In this document: piece after piece, positions 58,541 through 64,000 of the stretch
Position numbering within the stretch: the first letter of the stretch is position 1
Layout of the letters: each line of letters begins with the position of its first letter
NCBI RefSeq assembly: GCF_002305895.1
Contig: NZ_CP022203.1
Location: 1,590,501-1,654,500 of the forward strand
DNA from: Corallococcus macrosporus DSM 14697
GTDB taxonomy: Bacteria; Myxococcota; Myxococcia; Myxococcales; Myxococcaceae
Direction of reading: 5' to 3'
Length of the DNA stretch: 64,000 bases
Position numbers and translations under genes: made by a program
Notes under the pieces: generated by a model
The model's database searches: none
What the model saw: only the letters and a program-made list of their open reading frames with translations
What the model was told of the DNA's origin: nothing

Positions 58541-58607
58541 GCCGACATCAACCCCGTTGCCCGGTGGAAGTTGCGGGGGCACTTCGCTTTGAACCTTCCC
58601 GGGGGCC

Positions 58608-59570
58608 GTGGCTACAGTTTCCTCCGTGTCCGACGCGCCGCGCATACATCCGCCCACGCAGCGGCTCATGGACGGCGAGGCCGAGGCGCCTCGGGAGGAT
58701 GTGGCGCCCTGGGCGCCGCTGACGGACACCCTGGCTCGGGAGGATGCCGCGCCGTGGGTGCCTTCACTGGAGGATGTCGCACCCCAGGCCCCGCCGACGG
58801 CTGCAGCGGCTGGGGAGGCTGTCGCGCCCCGGGCGCCGCTGGTGGCCATGCCTGGGGAGGCCGTCTCACCGCGGGGGCCGCCGGGGGCCACGTCCCGGGA
58901 GGCCCCCTCGCCTTCGCCGCGCTCGGGCAAGCCCACGCCGCCCCTGGACCTGCCCCTCCCGGTGTTGGTGCTGACGGAGCAGGCACAGCGCGCGCCGGAG
59001 GCGGAGCGCCCCTTGATTGCGGCGCGCCTGAACCTCCAACTGGCGCGGATGGCCCGGACCGGCGGGGACCGGTTGGTGGCGGACACCTTCCTGCGCCTCC
59101 TGGAGAGCGGCCGGCTCACGGGGTTGGTGGATGCCCGGGGGCGCACCTGCCGCGCGGCGGCGGTGGAGGCCCTGCTGTCCCTGGGCTTCCCCTACGCCCT
59201 GGAGGTCCACCCCGAGGACCTGGCGCACCTGCGCGCCAACGCCCAGCAGCGCAAGAAGCGGCGCGGGAGGCCGGGTGCGTCCGTGGCGGTGTTGGTGGGC
59301 GGCCTGAGCGCGCAGGGGGCCCACGAGGCCCTCTTTCCCTTCCGGGACGCCAGCCTGCTCACCTCCCAGGTGGGACTGTCCCTGCTGGCGATGACCGCCT
59401 TGTGGCTTGCCCGGCCCGGGACGCCCGTGTACCGCGTGGGGCTGCTGATGCTGGCCCTGGTCTCCCTCGGCGGGGTGGCGCTGGCGCTCGTGGGCGCGGC
59501 GCACACAGGGGTGTGGGTGGGACTGGGGGGGCTGGTGGCCGCCCTCCTGGCTGCCCTCCGCGAGGGCTGA
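58608..59570 (+). CDS. Membrane protein with degenerate N-terminal repeats
   Basis: The product is 320 aa. Residues about 29-102 hold about five loose repeats of the form E-(D/A)-x-A-P-x-x-P-x, for example REDVAPWAPLTDTLA and EAVAPRAPLVAMPG. A helical domain follows, with LIAARLNLQLARMART and LRANAQQRKKRRGRP. Three or four C-terminal membrane segments are visible (LSLLAMTALWLA, VYRVGLLMLALVSLGGVALALV, GVWVGLGGLVAALLAALRE). It diverges from the sigma-factor operon, 67 bases away. The GTG at 58608 or the GTG at 58626 may be the start. Confidence 0.75.
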   Translation: MATVSSVSDAPRIHPPTQRLMDGEAEAPREDVAPWAPLTDTLAREDAAPWVPSLEDVAPQAPPTAAAAGEAVAPRAPLVAMPGEAVSPRGPPGATSREAPSPSPRSGKPTPPLDLPLPVLVLTEQAQRAPEAERPLIAARLNLQLARMARTGGDRLVADTFLRLLESGRLTGLVDARGRTCRAAAVEALLSLGFPYALEVHPEDLAHLRANAQQRKKRRGRPGASVAVLVGGLSAQGAHEALFPFRDASLLTSQVGLSLLAMTALWLARPGTPVYRVGLLMLALVSLGGVALALVGAAHTGVWVGLGGLVAALLAALREG

Positions 59571-59601
59571 CCGGCAGGATGCAGCACGGATGTCAGAGGG
59601 G

Positions 59602-59630
59602 TGGACTAGGGTCTACCCATCGCGTACTAA
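59602..59630 (+). promoter_or_regulatory. Sigma-A promoter of recA
   Basis: TGGACT (59602-59607) and TACTAA (59625-59630) lie 17 bases apart, placing the start about 46 bases before the recA ATG. No LexA-type box is visible nearby. A short palindrome GGGTCTACCC sits inside the spacer. Confidence 0.55.
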
Positions 59631-59682
59631 AAGCGCGTTCAGGTGAGCCGGGGTGGCTCGCCAATACAAGGAGCTACGAGCA

Positions 59683-60771
59683 ATGGCCGTGAATCAGGAG
59701 AAGGAAAAGGCGATCGAGCTGGCGATGTCCGCGGTGGAGCGCCAGTTCGGCAAGGGGTCCATCATGCGGCTCGGCAACGACGAGCCGCTGATGCGAGACG
59801 TTCAGGCCATCCCGACGGGCTCCATCTCGCTGGACATCGCCCTGGGCGTCGGTGGCGTGCCCAAGGGCCGCATCATCGAAATCTTCGGGCCGGAGTCGTC
59901 CGGTAAGACGACGCTGTGTCTCCACATCGTCGCGGAAGCGCAGAAGCGTGGCGGCATCTGCGGCTACGTGGACGCGGAGCACGCGCTGGACGTGGGCTAC
60001 GCGCGCAAGCTGGGCGTGCGCACCGATGACCTGCTGCTGAGCCAGCCGGACACCGGTGAGCAGGCGCTGGAAATCGCGGAGATGCTGGTGCGCTCGGGCG
60101 CCATCGACGTGCTGGTGGTGGACTCGGTGGCCGCGCTCGTGCCGAAGGCGGAGCTCGAGGGTGAGATGGGCGACGCGCACATGGGTGTGCAGGCCCGCCT
60201 CATGAGCCAGGCGCTCCGCAAGCTGACGGGCACCATCGCCAAGAGCCAGACGTGCGTCATCTTCATCAACCAGATCCGCATGAAGATTGGCGTGATGTTC
60301 GGCAACCCGGAGACCACGACGGGCGGCAACGCGCTGAAGTTCTACGCGTCCCAGCGCCTGGACATCCGCCGCATCGGCGCCATCAAGAATGGCGACAACG
60401 TGGTGGGCAGCCGCACCCGCGTGAAGGTGGTGAAGAACAAGGTCGCGCCACCGTTCAAGGAAGTCGAGTTCGACATCATGTACGGCTCGGGCATCTCCCG
60501 TGAGGGCGACCTCATCGATCTCGCCGCCAACGAGAACATCGTGGAGAAGAGCGGGAGCTGGTTCTCCTTCAACGGCGAGCGCATCGGCCAGGGCCGGGAG
60601 AATGTGAAGGACTACCTGCGCGAGCACCCGGAGATTGCGAAGGACATCGAAGGCCGCGTGCTGGAGAAGTACGGCATCGGCAAGACGCCGGGCGCCGCCG
60701 CCGCGGCGCCGGAAGAGGCCGCGCCCGCCGAGGGCAGCGAGAAGCGCGGCCGCGTGAAGGCCGTGAAGTAG
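59683..60771 (+). CDS. recA: Recombinase A
   Basis: The product is 362 aa. RecA coats single-stranded DNA for homologous recombination and repair. Walker [10 protein letters not shown] is at about 70-78, Walker B in [13 protein letters not shown]1 region [39 protein letters not shown], and [10 protein letters not shown]. The C-terminus is an Ala/Glu-rich tail ending in a basic [15 protein letters not shown] lies 9 bases before the chosen ATG; a GTG at 59653 is in frame but gives a longer product. Known: Myxococcus xanthus carries two recA genes; this could be either. Confidence 0.97.
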   Translation: MAVNQEKEKAIELAMSAVERQFGKGSIMRLGNDEPLMRDVQAIPTGSISLDIALGVGGVPKGRIIEIFGPESSGKTTLCLHIVAEAQKRGGICGYVDAEHALDVGYARKLGVRTDDLLLSQPDTGEQALEIAEMLVRSGAIDVLVVDSVAALVPKAELEGEMGDAHMGVQARLMSQALRKLTGTIAKSQTCVIFINQIRMKIGVMFGNPETTTGGNALKFYASQRLDIRRIGAIKNGDNVVGSRTRVKVVKNKVAPPFKEVEFDIMYGSGISREGDLIDLAANENIVEKSGSWFSFNGERIGQGRENVKDYLREHPEIAKDIEGRVLEKYGIGKTPGAAAAAPEEAAPAEGSEKRGRVKAVK

Positions 60772-60828
60772 GCGTGCGCTTCACCCGGGCGTTTTGCCCG
60801 CATAAGGCGATTCGCCCGTGAAACGAGA

Positions 60829-60860
60829 GGGCCGTCCACCGCGAGGTGGGCGGCCCTTTT
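60829..60860 (+). terminator. Rho-independent terminator of recA
   Basis: GGGCCGTCCACC (60829-60840) pairs with GGTGGGCGGCCC (60845-60856) around a GCGA tetraloop, with one G-T pair. TTTTGCTT follows. A strong terminator in the standard form. Confidence 0.88.
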
Positions 60861-61012
60861 GCTTGGCGTCTGGAGTTTCGCGTGCCGGTTCGCACCGCGC
60901 GTGGGTGACACGGCGCGTTGTCATTTCATCCATGGGGATGTTTCCTGCTGGATGGAAGGGCGCTCTAGACTCGCGGGCCTGTTACCCAACCCGCGCAACC
61001 CGGAGTGCCGCC

Positions 61013-63166
61013 TTGTTCGACCGATTCAAACGCCGCAGTTTCCTCCAGGCCGTCGTCGCTGTGGCAGCGACCACTGCGTTCGGATGTAACGACGATGAGA
61101 CGTCGTCGGATGCTGGCGAGAAGTACTTCCCGCAGTCGGTGTGCTCGGGTGACCCGCGCCCGGACAGCGTGGTGCTGTGGGTGCGCGCGGTGGACCCGGA
61201 CAACGCGGGCGCGAACACGCAGGTGCGGCTGGAGGTCTCCACCAGCGAGTCGTTCAGCAGCCTGGTGCTGGACCAGACGTTCACCGCGCAGGCGGCGTTC
61301 GACCATGCGCTGAAGGTGAAGGTGACGAACCTGTCCGCGCGCACGACGTACTACTACCGCTTCTCCATCGACGCGGGCGGCCAGAAGCACTCCACGGTGA
61401 CGGGCCGCACCCGCACCGCGCCGGCCCCCACGGACACCGTGCCGGTGAAGTTCGTCTTCGCGAGCTGCCAGGACTACATCGGCCGTTACTACAACGCGTG
61501 GCAGCACCTGCTGCAGCTCGACGAGGACCTGGACTTCGTCGTCTTCCTGGGTGACTACATCTACGAGACGACGGGCGACGCGTCCTTCCAGTCCGTGGAC
61601 GGCCGTGGCGTCATCTTCAGCGAGCCGGAGAAGGCGCTGCGCCAGGGCACGGGCCTGACGGCGTTCTACGCGGCCAACTCGCTGTCCAACTACCGCGACC
61701 TCTACAAGAACCTGCGCAAGGACAAGGTCATCCAGCGGGTGCACGAGCGCTACCCGTTCATCGTCACCTGGGATGACCACGAGTTCTCCGACGACTGCTG
61801 GGGCGACGTCGCGACGTACACGGACGAGAAGACCAACGAGAAGCAGACCGAGCGCCGCCGCAACGCGGAGCAGGCCTTCTTCGAGTACATCCCCATGGAG
61901 CACGGCGAGAGCGCCGCGGGCGCCATCGACATCAACGCCGTGGTGTCCCAGCCCACGCGCATCTACCGCGACTTCGAGTTCGGTCAGAACCTGAAGCTGC
62001 TGGTGACGGACACGCGCACCTACCGCCCCGACCACCTCATCCCCGAGGACGCCTACCCGGGCAAGGTGGCGGTGCCGGCCGAGCAGCTCGCCCTGGTGCT
62101 GCCGACGCTGCCCGAGCCCGTCCAGGCGCAGCTCCAGTCGGACATGTTCGCCTACGTGGACATCGACGCCGCGGAGCTGCGGCTCTACAAGGACCTCCTC
62201 ACCGGCGTGTACGTGCAGCAGGCCGTCGCCGCGGGGCTCACGGCGGAAGAGGCGGCCACGAAGGCGGCCACCTGGATTACCGGCGGGCAGGCGCTCCTGT
62301 ACGTCAACCAGGTGCTGAACGCCGTCAACCAGGCGCGCGTGGCGGCGGGCGAGGATGCCATCCCGGCGATTCCCGTCGACGGCACGCCGCGCGGCCTGGC
62401 CTTCGCCCACATGGGCAAGACGGGGCTCTTCGGCATCCAGGGTTCGCGCTACGTCGTGGTGAAGCCCATCTTCGACCTGTACGCGGCCATCAAGTACATG
62501 GGCTCGGCGGGGGCCTCCGAGGGCATCTTCGGCAACGAGCAGCAGGCGTGGCTGCAGGAGTCGGTGTCGCAGGCCACCAACGCGTGGAAGATCATCGTCT
62601 CCTCCATCTCGCTCACCACCATGGTGTTCAAGCTGAGCGACAAGGCGGACGTCCCGGACCCCACGCTGCGCCAGGACTTCTACTTCAACGTGGACCAGTG
62701 GGACGGCTTCCCCACGAAGAAGCAGGAGTTCCTCAAGTCCCTGCGCGACAGCAACGTGCAGAACGCGCTGTTCATCTCCGGCGACATCCACGCGTCCTTC
62801 GCGTCCGTGGAGTCCGGCATCCCCGCGCTGACGGCGCCGGCCATCTCCTCCGGCTCCATCAAGGAGCTGGCGGGCCTGGCCGTCATCGGCGCGGGCTTCT
62901 CCACCGGCAGCACCGTGTACCGGTACATCGTGGCGGAGCTGGACAAGTCGCTGAAGGAGGCCCACCCGGGCATGGAGTTCGTGGACGGTGACGCCCACGG
63001 CTTCGTGGTGCTGGAGGTCGGCGCCTCCGAGGCGAAGGCGTCCTTCCACCTCATCCCGAGCACGGAGATCGCCAAGGACTACTCGCTGCGCCAGCCCTCC
63101 GAGCTGACGGAGAAGTTCACCCGCCGCGACTTCGTCATCAAGGACGGCACCATCACCGCCGCCTGA
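61013..63166 (+). CDS. PhoD-like alkaline phosphatase, Tat-exported
   Basis: The product is 717 aa. It begins with a Tat signal (DRFKRRSFLQAVVAVAATTAFGC), whose cysteine could also make it a Tat lipoprotein. The PhoD N-terminal Ig-like domain (PRPDSVVLWVRAVDP...LSARTTYYYRFSIDAGGQ) precedes the metallophosphatase domain with SCQDYIGRYYNAW, GDYIYE, TWDDHEFSDDCWG and FISGDIHASF. It should release phosphate from phosphodiesters outside the cell. I chose TTG 61013, which has GGAG 7 bases upstream; an upstream ATG lies farther away and yields no signal. Confidence 0.93.
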   Translation: MFDRFKRRSFLQAVVAVAATTAFGCNDDETSSDAGEKYFPQSVCSGDPRPDSVVLWVRAVDPDNAGANTQVRLEVSTSESFSSLVLDQTFTAQAAFDHALKVKVTNLSARTTYYYRFSIDAGGQKHSTVTGRTRTAPAPTDTVPVKFVFASCQDYIGRYYNAWQHLLQLDEDLDFVVFLGDYIYETTGDASFQSVDGRGVIFSEPEKALRQGTGLTAFYAANSLSNYRDLYKNLRKDKVIQRVHERYPFIVTWDDHEFSDDCWGDVATYTDEKTNEKQTERRRNAEQAFFEYIPMEHGESAAGAIDINAVVSQPTRIYRDFEFGQNLKLLVTDTRTYRPDHLIPEDAYPGKVAVPAEQLALVLPTLPEPVQAQLQSDMFAYVDIDAAELRLYKDLLTGVYVQQAVAAGLTAEEAATKAATWITGGQALLYVNQVLNAVNQARVAAGEDAIPAIPVDGTPRGLAFAHMGKTGLFGIQGSRYVVVKPIFDLYAAIKYMGSAGASEGIFGNEQQAWLQESVSQATNAWKIIVSSISLTTMVFKLSDKADVPDPTLRQDFYFNVDQWDGFPTKKQEFLKSLRDSNVQNALFISGDIHASFASVESGIPALTAPAISSGSIKELAGLAVIGAGFSTGSTVYRYIVAELDKSLKEAHPGMEFVDGDAHGFVVLEVGASEAKASFHLIPSTEIAKDYSLRQPSELTEKFTRRDFVIKDGTITAA

Positions 63167-63199
63167 GTGACACGGGCCTCACCCGCCGGGTGAGGGGCG

Positions 63200-63239
63200 A
63201 GGGCCGCGCCCAGAGCCACGTGCTCCGGGCCGCGGCCCT
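63200..63239 (+). terminator. Hairpin after phoD-like gene
   Basis: AGGGCCGCG (63200-63208) pairs perfectly with CGCGGCCCT (63231-63239), with inner G-C pairs and a loop of about 10-20 bases. A smaller hairpin, CCTCACCC/GGGTGAGG, lies at 63177-63195, just before it. Either could end transcription. Confidence 0.6.
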
Positions 63240-63380
63240 TGGCCGTTTGGGAGGGCGTACCGGCCCGGGAGGCGGGCTCACGCGAGGTGGCCGCCACCGC
63301 GCCCCGTCCGCCCGCCTCCAGCGTCAATCACGCGGCGGCGTCACGCTGGCGTGCCCCTCCCCGGGACGGCGTGCCTTGGC

Positions 63381-63785
63381 TCAGCCGCACTGGAGCAGCA
63401 GGTGCTCCAGCCGGTGCCTGGCCAGGTACTCCAGCAGCGCCTCCCGCGGCGGCAGGTTGCTGCGGTACGGCTGCTCGCAATGCCCCGTGTAGAGGCCGCC
63501 GCCGGGGCCGGTGTAGAGGCCGCCACCAAGCCCCCGGTACAGGCCGCCGCCGGGGCCGGTGCTCATCCCTCCGCCGGGGCCGGTGTAGAGGCCGCCGCCG
63601 GGCGCGGTGGAGAGGCCGCCGCCAAGGCCGGTGTAGAGGCCGCCGCCGGGCGCGGTGGAGAGGCCGCCGCCGGGGCCCGTGGAGGCGCCGCCGCCGGGGC
63701 CGGTGTAGAGGCCGCCGCCGGGGCCGGTGTAGAGGCCGCCGCCCGGCCCCACATGGCGGTCCCTCGGCCAGGTGTTCTTCAGCAT
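63381..63785 (-). CDS. Small protein with eleven glycine-rich octapeptide repeats
   Basis: The product is 134 aa. After a 12-residue head (MLKNTWPRDRHV), residues 13-100 are eleven tandem octapeptides with consensus G-P-G-G-G-L-Y-T; variants are A or L for P-side residues, S for Y, and M or A for L. The C-terminal 34 residues (HCEQPYRSNLPPREALLEYLARHRLEHLLLQCG) are a different, helical domain with two cysteines. There is no signal peptide. GGGAGG lies 8 bases before the ATG at 63785. No known function is recognised. Confidence 0.8.
   Translation of the reverse strand: MLKNTWPRDRHVGPGGGLYTGPGGGLYTGPGGGASTGPGGGLSTAPGGGLYTGLGGGLSTAPGGGLYTGPGGGMSTGPGGGLYRGLGGGLYTGPGGGLYTGHCEQPYRSNLPPREALLEYLARHRLEHLLLQCG
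63486..63749 (-). repeat. Eleven tandem 24-bp units
   Basis: Eleven 24-bp units encode the glycine-rich octapeptides. Units differ at third positions and at a few codons for Tyr/Ser and Pro/Leu, showing both recent duplication and divergence. Confidence 0.93.
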
Positions 63786-63899
63786 GCGCGTCACCTCCCG
63801 GCGCCCTTCGCCTGGGGGGGCGCCCTTCTCCATGGCGGCTCGGCGACGCGAGTCCCAGGGGGCGGCCGGCGGGCGCGGTGGAGCGGGGTGGAACAGCGT

Positions 63900-63922
63900 C
63901 CCCGCCCGGGCTCCGGGCGGGG
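63900..63922 (-). terminator. Hairpin after the gene entering from the right
   Basis: CCCCGCCCGG (63900-63909) and CCGGGCGGGG (63913-63922) form a perfect 10-bp stem with a 3-base loop, 13 bases beyond the stop at 63936 on the minus strand. Confidence 0.55.
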
Positions 63923-63935
63923 CGCGAGGTCGCGG

Positions 63936-64000
63936 CTACAGCGCGGCTTCCAGCGTCTTCTGGATGGCCTGGGTGCGGTCCTTCACGTCGTCGATGTTGG
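63936..64000 (-). CDS. C-terminal end of a protein entering from the right (partial)
   Basis: The minus-strand frame ends in TAG at 63936-63938 after about 20 residues (NIDDVKDRTQAIQKTLEAAL). The end is a helix rich in charged residues with a leucine pattern. A hairpin follows. The family cannot be determined. Confidence 0.6.
   Translation of the reverse strand, partial: NIDDVKDRTQAIQKTLEAAL

Noticed and set aside
59571-59682. A LexA box upstream of recA
   Set aside because: No GAAC-N4-GTTC or similar operator could be found.
63486-63749. A CRISPR-like array of short repeats
   Set aside because: Units are directly abutting with no unique spacers and stay in frame inside a protein.

Overview
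The window is about 70% GC, with dense short-gapped operons, many GTG and TTG starts, numerous lipoproteins of unknown function, a FHA-domain sigma-54 activator and a complete minor-pilin/PilY1 cluster. Together with the gene families present (gluconate-dehydrogenase-type GMC oxidoreductase, WYL regulator pair, two FHA proteins, DUF3332) this points to a myxobacterium, most likely Myxococcaceae (Myxococcus/Corallococcus type). This is inferred from gene content and composition, not from a database match. I see no rRNA, tRNA, insertion sequence, phage gene or CRISPR array. Base composition is uniform, so this reads as a chromosomal core/accessory mosaic rather than an island.

Layout. 0-5.5 kb: unknown lipoproteins around a GMC oxidoreductase with a Tat-exported partner subunit. 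5.5-11.2 kb: a DUF3332 protein, a FHA sigma-54 enhancer-binding protein, a membrane protein, a propeller-like lipoprotein behind a consensus sigma-54 promoter, and a methyltransferase. 11.2-17.6 kb: an overlapping two-component pair, a beta-propeller/cytochrome c lipoprotein and envelope proteins. 17.6-22.5 kb: housekeeping genes gpsA, hflX and proB with small membrane or secreted proteins. 22.8-27.8 kb: two overlapping WYL regulators running into a FHA membrane protein, then a cardiolipin-synthase-like enzyme. 27.9-31.2 kb: aconitase with a good promoter, and an HD hydrolase. 31.2-39.1 kb: a six-gene minus-strand type IV pilus cluster (a T2SS/T3SS pil_N-like protein, FimU-, PilV-, PilW- and PilX-like pilins, PilY1), headed by a candidate sigma-54 promoter and an upstream dyad.

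39.3-53 kb: RF-1-domain rescue factor, histone-deacetylase-like enzyme, VWA protein, a two-gene ABC transporter, a lone receiver, two metal-dependent hydrolases, an M3 peptidase lipoprotein and gamma-glutamyltransferase. 53-56.7 kb: an unknown 68-aa ORF directly ahead of glmU, then glmS; together GlmS and GlmU carry out steps of UDP-GlcNAc synthesis for the envelope. 56.7-59.6 kb: an overlapping operon of ECF-type sigma factor, zinc-type anti-sigma factor, DUF3106-like protein and a small proline-rich secreted protein, with a divergent repeat-bearing membrane protein. 59.6-64 kb: recA, a Tat-exported PhoD-like phosphatase, and a small protein made mostly of eleven glycine-rich octapeptides.

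The most interesting items are the glycine-rich octapeptide protein, the pilus cluster with its extra pil_N gene and possible sigma-54 control, the four-gene sigma/anti-sigma operon, and several long perfect inverted repeats between genes. Start sites are my choices from ribosome binding sites and signal peptides. Residue positions are approximate where marked about.
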